Part shown: in pieces, positions 17,010 through 26,678 of the stretch
Numbering within the stretch: position 1 is the stretch's first letter
How the letters are laid out: each line of letters begins with the position of its first letter
Assembly: GCA_016716885.1 (NCBI GenBank)
Contig: JADJUV010000061.1
Coordinates: 1-39,846 of the forward strand
DNA: 39,846 bases
Direction of reading: 5' to 3'
Source of the DNA: Candidatus Trichofilum aggregatum
GTDB lineage: Bacteria > Chloroflexota > Anaerolineae > Promineifilales > Promineifilaceae
Position numbers and translations under genes: made by a program
Notes under the pieces: model-generated
Database searches by the model: none
What the model was told of the DNA's origin: nothing
The model's input: the letters and a program-made list of their open reading frames with translations, nothing else

Positions 17010-18340
17010 TTAGAGGCGGTAGACGATTTCTTGCTGGGGTTGCAGCGGCCGCGACGCCACCACTAGCATCGTCACCTGGGGCGCGTTCTGCAAAATGTCC
17101 ATCACCAGCGTCACCCCATCTTCCGGGGCGGTGGGCTGGATGAACGGGGTGAAGGAGTCAAGGACAAGGAGCAGTCGCCGCGGCCGCAGATAGTTGAGTA
17201 ATGAGGGCTGGGGCTGAGTACTGAGGGCTGAGGGCTGAAGGCTGAAGGCTGTGTCGGGAGCGCGGCCGCGATGGCCTGAACAAGAGCGGCCGGTTGTGTG
17301 GGATCCACCTGAGCCAGAGACACCATGACCAGGCCCTGAGGAAACTGCTTTTCTAGCCGCTGTCCCAGGCGTTGGGCCAGTTCCGTAAGGCCCGATTCGG
17401 CCGATCCCAACAAGGTCAGCAACCGGTTCACCGGGTCTAACAGGATACGACTCAAATGTTCAAGCGCGGCCGCGTCGTCGGCGGATAAGGCGGTGGAAGG
17501 GGCTGGAAATGCCGGGACTTCTATGGGTTTGGGGTTGAGGGAGTTGATCAAGGCGACGGTTTCGGCCCCTGGCGCGACCTGGAATTTTACGGCCAGGATT
17601 TTTTTCAGGGCGACAAATTGGCTGTGTGCGGCCGCGGGCTGATCCGTTGCCACCCAGGCCTCAATGAGTTGCCGGTGGGCCTGCTCTTGCCAGGGCACCA
17701 GATTGATTTGTTGGTGGGCGTAGGTGATGGCTTCGGCATAGTTTGCGGCCGCGAGCGCATTTTCAGTCAGGGCATAAAGTAATTCCAGGAGCTGCTGTTG
17801 GTAAATTTCCTGATGCCACAACCGCCACTCATTAAAATCAGGGCTATCTTTCAGTTGCACATCAGCCAAAAAAGGGCCTGTGTGCAGACTCACCATCTGC
17901 TTCAGGCGCTGATAACATTGGGAACAATGAATCAGGGATTCGTGAGGATGAAAACGGCATGCTTCTTGTAAAGTAGCAAATTCAATCACATCGGCCCAAT
18001 AGTGCTCTGGTTGCCAATGAAGCTTTACCTGCTCTCGGTCTGAATCTAACAAAGGGGTTTTACCTATGATCTCCTGAACGGGGGCTAACGTCTGGCGCAG
18101 GCGCGTCAGGGTCAGACTCAGGTTCTTGCGCCCCACCTGATCCGGGTATTCGCTATACAGTTTGAAGGCCAACTCCGCACGGGCAATCGGCTCACCCTGA
18201 TGCATGATGAGGTAGGCCAACAAGGCCCTGACTTTATCTGAACGGAAAGTGAGGGGGGTGCCGAGGGCCGCGGCCGCAACATTTCCCAGCAAATTTACCG
18301 TCAAATAGTACTTATTTCTAAAAGAATGAGCGCCAACCAC
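17010..18340 (-). CDS. Short SARP paralogue with degenerate ATPase, frameshift
   Basis: ATG is at 18340. Residues 1-100 are the SARP winged helix (TFRSDKVRALLAYLIMHQG) and 100-260 the activation domain, closely similar to the large SARP at 9107-12436. Then comes a reduced ATPase: the Walker A position reads LLGSAESGLTELAQ, lacking the Lys of GKT. Within a low-complexity SPQPS stretch (around 17195-17245) the frame is lost by one base. In the next frame the protein resumes with LLLVLDSFTPF (Walker B) and TMLVVASRPL and stops at 17010, giving about 443 residues and no TPRs. It may be a DNA-binding paralogue without ATP control. It faces the promoter at 18365. Confidence 0.75.
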
Positions 18341-18364
18341 AATTTTGCTCCCTAAAATAGGCCA

Positions 18365-18400
18365 TTTGGAATCAGTTTGGAATCAGTTATTTGCTAATCT
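18365..18400 (+). promoter_or_regulatory. SARP-type direct-repeat promoter, copy 3
   Basis: Two identical TTTGGAATCAG units (18365-18375 and 18376-18386), then a -10 TAATCT (18395-18400). Both repeats match copy 1 exactly. It points to the small genes at 18655 and 19041 and then the giant protease. The SARP2 start lies only 25 bases to the left on the other strand, so the same site could also affect that gene. Confidence 0.84.
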
Positions 18401-18654
18401 ATATCCCATAGTGCCAATGAGGTACGCTTAAACTGTGTGCATCCGGAAAAAAGGAATCACAAAAACGCCAAAGTGCGCCAGGAACAGAAGAAGTGCAGAG
18501 AAAATCTCGGCAATCTTGGCGACATTTGGGGAAAGACAATGTTCGGCGACAAACCAGTCGTGAGGTTTGTCACAAAACACAAAGTCCTACTTTCTTAATG
18601 ATGTACTACTTGAAGACACTGTTGAAAGGGTAACACATAAAGCAGGAGAAAAAA
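18401..18654. other. Long 5' leader of the small-protein/protease unit
   Basis: No gene supported here. A hairpin GACAAACC (18548-18555) with GGTTTGTC (18564-18571) lies mid-leader. The frame starting at 18567 lacks a ribosome site and overlaps the well-supported gene at 18655, so I do not call it. Confidence 0.5.
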
Positions 18655-18891
18655 GTGAGGAATTCATTATCACATCGCAACACACCCTGGCAATACCAAT
18701 CCTATATGTTACGGCTGTGGCGCGAAGCTGCCGATGCCCCCTATCGAGCTTCTCTGCAAGCGGCAAACGAGGGGGAACAACTAATTTTTGCCGATGTGCC
18801 CGCTCTGTGCACTTTTCTGGTTCAACTGGAGCACACCCCAGAGGAGAATCAGGCCAATGATCAAGATGTGATCTCGCCGTTTCAACGTTGA
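18655..18891 (+). CDS. 78-residue conserved-type small protein (LRLWREA motif)
   Basis: GTG start with AGGAG 7 bases upstream. The core reads YMLRLWREAADAPYRASLQ, then GEQLIFADVPALCTFLVQL, a compact pattern I have seen in small proteins of Chloroflexota, always of unknown function. There is no signal peptide and no cysteine pair. It is the first gene after the SARP-type promoter and is followed by a second small gene and then the giant protease. Confidence 0.72.
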   Translation: MRNSLSHRNTPWQYQSYMLRLWREAADAPYRASLQAANEGEQLIFADVPALCTFLVQLEHTPEENQANDQDVISPFQR

Positions 18892-19040
18892 AACGCTGTT
18901 TAACTTTTGCGCAGGAGGATGGGGAACGGTGGGGACGGAACCTAGGAACTGGGAACTTTAGGAACTCGCAGCACTTGCAACTTGCAACCCTGCCACTCTG
19001 CCACTTGCCACCCTGCCACCCATTTACTCAGGAGAAAACC

Positions 19041-19223
19041 ATGTTATCTAACCAAACAAACCACCCACAAGTTGAGACAACGACCAGCCGTTATGTTCCC
19101 CCGGCCGTTATTTACCAGGGCCAGATCAGTACTCGTGCCGGTTCCCCTATTGGCCCCATTGCGCCGAGCGATGATCGAGATGTAGACCCGGTTGATCTGT
19201 TTGCCAGCCAGAGTGCGGAATAA
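19041..19223 (+). CDS. 60-residue peptide with RiPP-leader-like YxxP motif
   Basis: ATG has AGGAG 6 bases upstream. The peptide reads MLSNQTNHPQVETT, then SRYVPPAVIYQGQISTRAGS and an Asp-rich end (PSDDRDVDPVDLF). The YxxPxVxxxG arrangement resembles the leader motif of lasso-type RiPP precursors, followed by a possible core from RAGSP onward. No Asp/Glu sits at ring position 7-9 of a G-starting core, and no lasso cyclase or RRE protein is visible nearby, so a RiPP role is only a hypothesis. Complementary low-complexity DNA brackets the gene (18965-19022 and 19252-19305). Confidence 0.65.
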   Translation: MLSNQTNHPQVETTTSRYVPPAVIYQGQISTRAGSPIGPIAPSDDRDVDPVDLFASQSAE

Positions 19224-19536
19224 AAAGGCCAGCCGTAATTTCTGCGGAGAAAAGTTGCAGGTGGCAAGTTGCAGGTGGCGAGTGGCGAGTGGCGAGTGGC
19301 GAGTTCCCAGAGTTCCCCAGAGTTCCTCTGGTTTTCATCCATCCCTTTGACAAGCTCAAGACAGGCTTGGTGCGCCGCGCTCATGGGGAACGCTCTCTCG
19401 CAAACTCGCTACTCGCTACTCGCCACTCGCTACCCCCCATTTAGCCATACGCCTTGAACTTCCCAAGATCGGGAACTTCAACGTGTCAGGACTATTCGCC
19501 ACCGACCTGATTCGGCGGCGCTGAGGCTTAATCAGC
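19224..19536. repeat. Low-complexity gap: GTGGCGA tandem and GAGTTCC words
   Basis: GTGGCGA repeats four to five times (19275-19303), followed by GAGTTCCC/AGAGTTCC repeats (19300-19330) and, on the far side, ACTCGCTACTCGC words (19405-19432). These words recur elsewhere in the window (7708, 31201, 33716). No gene seen. Confidence 0.75.
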
Positions 19537-22500
19537 ATGAAAAAGTACAGATTTGGGCTAACTTTGTTCTGCTTAGGGCTAGTTGTTATGCTTGCCCTTC
19601 CTGGCGTCTCATGGTCAGAGGGACGCGCGGCCGCGGCCCAACCCTCTTCCCTTTCTCTCTGGCGCGATGCCTCAGCCAATGAAGTGGCGGGCCTGGCGCC
19701 CCAGGTGCAACCCGGTGCCTACCGGCTGGTGGCGCTGGAAGCAAACCAGCTAGAAGGGATTCTCGCGGCCGCGCCCCCCGAATTCACCTCTGTCACCTCA
19801 GGAAACCATCGTAGAACTCCCCCTGCCCGAAGGCGGTTATGCCCGGTTCAGCCTCAGCCATTCCCCCATCATGGAAGACGGACTGGCCCAACGTTACCCA
19901 GAAATCCAGACTTACAGTGGTCAGGGCGTAGATGATCCCTCCCTGACCGTGCGGCTCGACTGGAGTCCCAACGGCTTCCATGCCCTCATCCTCAGCCCCA
20001 GCCGCACCACTTACATCGCTCCCTACACTCAGGGCGGCAGGGTGTACCACGTCAGCTACGACGAATCAGCCCTGCCCGAACTCCCCTTTGATCCCCTGGC
20101 GGGCGAAGCCCTGTTGGACGAATTACCCGGCCTGACCCAGCCCAATCACAACCCGGAACGCCAGCCCATCCCGTTCAGCACCGGTAGCCAGCTTCGCCTT
20201 TACCGCACCGCCATCTCCACCACCGGCGAATATGGGGCGGCCAACGGCAACACGGTTCCCACCGTTTTGGCCTCTATCGTCACCCGCATCAATCAGCTCA
20301 ACGCCGCTTATGAGCAAGAGTTTGCCATCCGGTTGGTGCTCATTGACCGCACCGACGAACTCATCTACCTCAACCCGGCCACCGACCCCTTCCCGCATCC
20401 CGATCAATGTAGTTACACCGACCCGGAACTGACAGCCCAATTTGTCGCTAACCAGACCTTGTTAGACACCACCATCGGTTCGGCCAACTATGATTTCGGC
20501 CATATTTTTATGCATAATTATTGTGGTGGGGTGGTTGGCGGCCGCGTCTGCAATGCGGGCAACAAAGCGCGTGGCCTCACCGGTTGGAACACATCCAACC
20601 CCCTCAACACCGTCAAACACGAAGTGGGCCACGCCTTTAACGCCAGCCACACCTGGAGCTTGTGCAACAGTGGTACGGGCGGTCAATACGCCGCTATTGG
20701 TGCTTATGAGCCGGGTAGTGGCAACACCATCATGTCCTATTATGGCATCTGCGGGGCCGATAATTTGCCCGCCCCCCGGGTGGAGCGGTTCCATACCAAT
20801 AGCTTTGATCAGGTGATGGCCTATGTCACCGATGATCCCACCGGTAGCAGTTGTGGCGAAATCGTGCCCACCGATAACAGTGCCCCCGTTGTCACCATCG
20901 TGTCTAACGGCTTCACCTTCCCCCGCAACACCCCCTTCACCCTCAGCGGCACCGCCACCGATGCCGAAGGGGATTTGTTGACCTACTCCTGGGAAGAGCT
21001 AGACCTGGCTCCCCCCACCGGCACACCACCCAACAGCGGTCTGGCCCCGTTCTTCCGGGTTTTCCCGGAAACCAGCACCGGTTCGCGCACCTTCCCCCAA
21101 ATCAGCGACATCGTGAACAACGTCACGACATTGGGCGAACTGCTCCCCAACCCTGGCGCGACCCCGGAAAATCTGACTCTGCGCCTGCATGTGCGTGATA
21201 ACAACAGCGGTTCCGGCGGCAACAGCTATGATGAAATCAGCTTTGACGTGACCCATCTGGCTGGGCCGTTCTTAGTAACCGCCCCCAACGCTGGAACCGA
21301 AGTGTGGACACCCGGCGGCTCGGAATTAGTGACCTGGGACGTGGCGGGCACAAATGTGGCTCCGGTTAGTTGCGCCACCGTCAACATCGCCCTCTCCACC
21401 GATGGTGGCTACACCTACCCGATTAACCTGATAGCGGGAACAGCCAACGATGGCACAGAAAATGTCACCGTTCCCGGTGGCTTACAAACTATCCAGGCGC
21501 GGGTGCGGGTGGCCTGTGCCAGCCTGCCCGATCATTATTTCTTTGACATCGCCAACGCCAATTTCACCGTAGGCACAGCCGTGCCGCCCCCGGCTTGTGT
21601 GACCAGCCTGGTGGTGCAAAGCCTGGCCGATAGTGGGGCCTGTTCCTTGCGCGATACCGTGACCGCGGCCGCGCCCGGTAGCACCATCACCTTCGACCCC
21701 GCCCTGACTGGTAACACCATTACCTTACTCAGCCCCATTGTGCTGACGAAAAATCTGACCATTGATGGTAGTGCGGCCGCGGTCACCCTCAGTGGTAACA
21801 ACAGTAACCGCATCTTTACCATCAACGATTCGCTCATTGTCACTATCAGCCGCCTGACTTTGATTAATGGTGCGGCCGCGGCTGATCACGGCGGGGCCAT
21901 TCGGGTGAATACCTTCGCCAATGTGACCCTGAACAATCTGGTCATCCGTAATAACACAGCCGCCAACGGTGGTGCAGGTGTTTTTAATCAACAAAGCACC
22001 GTAACCATTAACAACAGTACCATCAGCAACAACACCAGCGGGTTTGCTGGTGGTGTTTACAGCGTTGCTGGCACGACAACTATCAACAACAGCACCATTG
22101 CCGGGAATAGTGCTACCTTTGGCAACGGACACGGTGGTGGTGTAGGGACCCAACAAGGCACGGTTAACATCAACAATTCCACCATTAGCGGCAACACCGG
22201 GCGGCTTGGTGGTGGCATAGGTAATCCGTTTGCCCTGCCTGCCATTTTCAACATCCGCAACAGCACCATCGTCAACAATATAGCTACCACACTCAACGGC
22301 GGGGACAATGTGCATGTACGTGGCACATTGAACATGATCAACACTATTGTGGCGGATAAAGCTAATGGCAACTTTGATTGCCTCCTGGATGGTGGGTCGC
22401 TGGGGACGAACTTGAATAATCTTGTCGAGGATAACACCTGTTCCCCGGCCTTTAGTGGCGATCCCAACCTGGGGACGTTGGCGAGTAATGGGGGCTGGAC

Positions 22501-25312
22501 GCAGACCCATGCCCTGGTTAGCCCCTCGAACGCGATTGACAATGGGGATGGGGCGACGTGCGCGGCCGCGCCCATCAACGCCCTGGATCAACGGGGATAC
22601 ACCCGGCCCGCCACCTGCGACATCGGCGCGTTTGAACACAACGCCACCCCCCCGGCCAACGCCCCCATCACCAGCAACGCCACCTTCAACGTCAACGAAC
22701 GAGCGGCCAACGGCACCGTTGTCGGCACAGTCACCGGCTCCGACCCGGACGGCGGCTCTGTCACCTTCGCCATCAGCGGCGGCAACACCGACAACGCCTT
22801 CACCATCAACCCCACCACCGGCCAAATCACGGTTCAGCGGTATCAGCCCCTCACCTTCCCGGTGAATCCCGTCTTTACCCTGACGGTACTCGTGAGCGAC
22901 GATGACACGCCCCAGTTCGCGGCCGCGGCCACCATAACTATCAACGTTACCAACATCAACTTCGCCCCCGTCGCTCAGGATGCGGTCTGGACTATCCTCA
23001 ACTCGACCAGTAATGGCACAGTGGTAGATTTTGTCCGCTTCACCGACCTGGACCCCGAAGATGGGCACAGTTTTGCTATCACCGGGGGTAACACGGGTGG
23101 CGCGTTTGCCATCAATGCCCTCAGCGGCGACATCTCGGTGGTCAACAACAGTGGTTTTGGCAGTAACCCCACCTTCAACCTGACGGTACAGGTAGCGGAT
23201 GATGGGTCGCCCATATTGGGAGACGCGGCCGCGATCACCGTCCAGGTCAGCCCATGTATCACCAACCTCGTCACCAGCATTGCCGACAGCGGCCCCTGCA
23301 CCCTGCGTCAGGCCGTGATTGATGCCAGCCCCGGTAGCACCATTCGTTTTGCCAACAACATCGCCGGACAAACCATTCGCCTGGCTTCTAACATCACCAT
23401 TAACAAAAACCTGACCCTTGAGGGAGATACACAAAACATCACCATCAGTGGCGATACGGATAACAACGGCTCGGCGGATACGGGCCTCTTTATCATCACA
23501 TCGGCCACGACGATCAACCGTTTGCGGTTGGAGCGTGGTAACGGCGGTGGGCACACCAACAACGGTGGTGGTGCGATTTATGCCCAGGCTAATCTCAGCC
23601 TGAACGAATGTACCTTTAGCAATAACACGGCTCAAGGGGATCCTTCTAATTTTGGTGATGGTGGGGCAGTTGTCGCGGCCGCGGGCACACTTACCATCAA
23701 TCAATGTACATTTAGCAACAACAGCAGTACCCAACCTGACTTCAATGCGGGTGGTGCTGGAGGGGCGCTTGCCGTTTACCCTGGCGTTACCGCCACGATT
23801 AACAACAGCACGTTTGTGGGCAACACCAGCACCAGCTTGTTTGATGGCGGCGGGGCCGTAGCCAACTTCAGGACAACCACCATCAACAACAGCACGTTTA
23901 ACAACAATCTGGCTAACGATGCCGGATTCTTTGCCTCCAATGGTGGGGGAGCTATCCTGAATTATGCTACGTTGACCCTGCAAAACAGCACCTTGTCCGG
24001 CAATAACGCCTATGATTACGGTGGGGCGCTCACCAACGGCGATCCGTCTAGCGGTTTCTTTAATGCCACCTTGTTCCTACGCAATTCGATTTTAGCTAAC
24101 AGTGGGGCACCGGCGGTTGATTGTTTCACGGCTAGTCCCGGTTCCACGGTGTCCGCCAATGTGCAAAATCTGATTGAGTCTCATACCGACTGTGGTGTTC
24201 CCGCTTACACCAGCGACCCGAATCTAGGCTCGTTGCAGAATAATGGGGGTGCGACCCAAACATTGGCCCTGATCAGTCCGTCTAATGCTATCAACAATGG
24301 GGACAATGGCACTTGCGCGGCCGCGCCCCTCAACAATCTGGACCAACGAGGCTTTTTACGCAACGATGGCACTTGCGACATTGGCGCGTATGAGTACAAC
24401 GCCCCACCGGGAACGGCTATCTGGGATGGCGGTGGTAGCACCAACAACTGGTCTGAGGGGGCGAACTGGGTCGGGGATGTGGCTCCGGTGGCTGGGAGCA
24501 CGGTTTTGTTCAATAGCGCCAGCAGTAAAAATGCTACCGTTGACCCGGCTTTTGCGGGCACTATTGCCCACGTGAATATCGCTACCGGTTATGCCGGAAC
24601 CGTGAGCCTGGGGCGGAGCCTGGCGGTAAATGGCAACCTGTCTGTAGCCGATGGCGCCATATTGGACTTGAGCACTCAAACCCTGACGGTGGAAGGCACG
24701 GTCACAAATAACGGGGCGCTCCAGCAAACGCGCCCGGCGACCAGTGTGGGGGTGACGGTACAGTTATTGCGGATTCGTAACGCGGCCGCGACCGTCACCA
24801 AATATTACGGTATAGACATCACCCCCACGGCCTTGAGCCTGGGCAATGTGAGTGTCACCATCCAGGGCAACCAGACCCGCTGTACCAGCAATGGCAATGA
24901 CAGCCACGTGGCCCGTTGTTATGAGGTGACGCCGCAAACGAACGCGGCCGCGACCGTGCGCTTCTACTTCACCAATGCCGAACGCAACAGCCAATCAGCC
25001 AACCTGCTACGCATCTTCCACTACGGCATCACCGGCTGGGAAACCCTGGCGGGCAATATCCTACGCTCCGAAAGCGACATCATCTGTACCTCGCAGAATG
25101 GGCAAGCCTGCTGGGTGGAAGGCACGGCGACGAGCTTCTCCCCCTTCCTACTGGGCAGTGGCGGCACACCTGCCAGTTCTGGTAACACCCCCACCCATAT
25201 CCAGCTACAAAATACCATTGTCCCCACGGGGCCAACTTATTTTATCGTGCTGGGTATATTGCTCCTGTTTCTCGGGGCAACCATCGTCACAATCTGGCGG
25301 CGTATTCACTAA
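19537..25312 (+). CDS. Giant secreted metalloprotease with beta-helices, frameshift
   Basis: ATG 19537 starts a signal peptide (MKKYRFGLTLFCLGLVVMLA). The frame breaks in CCCCCC at 19774-19779; dropping one C restores a reading through APPNSPLSPQETIVELPLP into the long downstream frame, about 1924 residues in all. Order: propeptide-like region; reprolysin-type zinc protease (HEVGHAFNASHTW, then a Met-turn-like NTIMSYYG, near residue 370-410); an Ig/FN3-like region; beta-helix 1 (CSLRDTVTAAAPG to CDIGAFEH); two cadherin-like repeats (NGTVVGTVTGSDPDGG; NGTVVDFVRFTDLDPEDG); beta-helix 2 (CTLRQAVIDASPG to CDIGAYEY); a G8-like tail domain; and a C-terminal helix ending IVTIWRRIH. It is likely an anchored surface protease or adhesin. 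Confidence 0.85.
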
Positions 25313-25695
25313 ACCCGAACCCGATTTTATCGGCTCACGGGCCAGCAAAGTTGAATGGTTAATTCGACATTGGCATTTTTGTACTGACTCTGGAGACTGA
25401 GAGACTCAGAGACTGAGAGACTGAGAGGTTTCCAGAGGTCGTCCAAATTTTCGCCAGAGTTGAGGAATCAATTGTTGAACGGTTGGTAACCGTTCAGTTA
25501 GGTTACATCAACGGATTAAGAAACAAACGGATTTTCCAGAGGCCGCTCTTAATCCGTTCCTTTCAAAATCCGTTGATGTAACTAAAAATGGCACAATAGG
25601 GTCTCTGGACTGAACGGTTACAACGGTTGAATGGTTAATAAAGGGATAGGCATCCCCTCATTCATCATTCAACCATTCACAAATTCACTGATTAA
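25313..25695. repeat. Gap with nested inverted repeats and CTGAGAGA words
   Basis: GTTACATCAACGGATT (25502-25517) is matched by AATCCGTTGATGTAAC (25567-25582), and ACGGATTAAG/CTTAATCCGT nest inside, giving a large cruciform-like element. Upstream lie gagactgagagactcagaga repeats (about 25390-25425), and around it pairs of ttgaacggttg/caaccattc words. No gene seen. Confidence 0.75.
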
Positions 25696-26193
25696 TTATT
25701 TTCTTCCCCCTCTTGCCAATGCCTCTGTTATCTCGTCTACGGCCCTCTGCACAGGCAACGACAGTGGCTCACCGAGCGTCGTATCAAGGGGTTGAATGCC
25801 TAACAGTACCACCTGGCAATTTAGTTCTACCATGAGGTAACGGGCCAGCAGGTGGAGAGGGATGGTATGAGTGGAAGCACTCAGGCCACCAATTTCTTCC
25901 CAGGAGAGGAGTTGGATAGAACCAGGAGCCAGACCAAGCGCGGCCGCGTCCACCAACACCACTAAATCAGGCCGAAATCGCCTCAGCACCCCCGTGCAAT
26001 TCTCCGGGGCGTGCCCCCCCTCTATCACCAAAAAATCTGGTGACTCCGGGCTGACGGCTGAAAGCTGACGCGCCACCATCACCCCTGCGGCATCATCCCC
26101 CCGCAACTCATGCCCTACTCCCACCACCGCCAGGCGCGGCTCAGGTTGGGGCAACTGCCGGATGCGTTGTTTCAGCGAGTCGTGCCAACACAT
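25696..26193 (-). CDS. hycI: [NiFe] hydrogenase maturation protease (HycI/HyaD, M52)
   Basis: About 165 residues from ATG 26193 (AGAGG 9 bases upstream); two earlier ATGs are possible. The N-terminal motif GVGHELRGDDAAGVMVA corresponds to the family's GxGNxxxxDDG with Asn replaced by His. The middle has VLVDAAALGLAPGSI with the nickel-ligand Asp region, and STHTIPLHLLARYL carries the conserved His. The enzyme trims the C-terminus of the hydrogenase large subunit after nickel insertion. It is the last gene of the group 4 hydrogenase operon and overlaps the ferredoxin-like gene by 53 bases, consistent with processing the large subunit at 27839-29029. Confidence 0.88.
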   Translation of the reverse strand: MCWHDSLKQRIRQLPQPEPRLAVVGVGHELRGDDAAGVMVARQLSAVSPESPDFLVIEGGHAPENCTGVLRRFRPDLVVLVDAAALGLAPGSIQLLSWEEIGGLSASTHTIPLHLLARYLMVELNCQVVLLGIQPLDTTLGEPLSLPVQRAVDEITEALARGGRK

Positions 26194-26566
26194 GAGCCAC
26201 ATCCTCTTCCTGACCATAATAGACAGTAAACGGCTCTTTGCCTAAGGCGGCCAGCTCCCACTCTTCCGGCGACATAGAGAGGCAATCAAAGCGGCAATTT
26301 TGCACACATTGGCCGCAAAAAGTACAGCGATCCATGTCGTAACGCAGAACAAAACGTTTGTTTTTCTTGTCCAACATCACCATTTCGATGGCGTTGGACG
26401 GGCAATCTTTGTTGCACAAACAACAGCCCGTACAGGCTTTAGGGCTGTAATGCAACTGCCCCCGAAACCGGGTGGATGTCTCCGGCTTCTCCTGGGGATA
26501 GGTTTGGGTAATGGGCCGCCGCCATAGCGACTGCCAGATGTCTTTGAGTAACGTTGCTAGTTTCAT
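26141..26566 (-). CDS. Hydrogenase 2x[4Fe-4S] subunit (HycF/EchF/NuoI-like)
   Basis: A 141-residue protein with two ferredoxin motifs, CTGCCLCNKDCP (residues 45-56) and CTFCGQCVQNC (81-91). This is the NuoI/HycF type that passes electrons between a soluble donor and the [NiFe] small subunit. The N-terminal helix (LLKDIWQSLWRRPIT) is typical of the family's membrane-facing start. It lies between the NuoH-like subunit and the maturation protease. Confidence 0.9.
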   Translation of the reverse strand: MKLATLLKDIWQSLWRRPITQTYPQEKPETSTRFRGQLHYSPKACTGCCLCNKDCPSNAIEMVMLDKKNKRFVLRYDMDRCTFCGQCVQNCRFDCLSMSPEEWELAALGKEPFTVYYGQEEDVAHVLARLAETTHPAVAPT

Positions 26567-26585
26567 TGAGATGGTTATTGGTATA

Positions 26586-26662
26586 CCCTCACCCCCGCCC
26601 CTCTCCCGCGACGGGCGAGGGGAGTTTGTTCCCTCTCCCTGGGGAGAGGGTTAGGGTGAGGG
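26586..26662. repeat. CCCTCACCC...GGGTGAGGG inverted repeat
   Basis: Outer arms CCCTCACCC (26586) and GGGTGAGGG (ending 26662) enclose CCCTCTCCC/GGGAGAGGG words. Elements of this type are scattered between genes in many GC-rich bacteria (from memory). It fills the gap between the NuoH-like and ferredoxin-like genes and would form a strong hairpin in the operon mRNA. Confidence 0.7.
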
Positions 26663-26678
26663 CTGTAAGCTACTTTCT

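Noticed and set aside
18567..18860. A 97-codon gene upstream of the small LRLWREA protein
   Set aside because: No ribosome site, Cys/Ser/Arg-rich tail, and it overlaps a better-supported gene in another frame.
19041..19223. Definite lasso-peptide precursor
   Set aside because: No acceptor Asp/Glu at ring position 7-9 of a plausible core and no B/C/E genes in the window, so it is reported only as RiPP-like.
19275..19432. CRISPR array
   Set aside because: Repeats are only 7-8 bases, without spacers of constant length, and no cas genes are present.
21725..23983. A 752-codon open frame on the minus strand opposite the giant protease
   Set aside because: It is the mirror of repetitive Asn/Thr/Ser-rich beta-helix codons; composition is unlike a protein and there is no ribosome site. 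The plus-strand gene explains the DNA.
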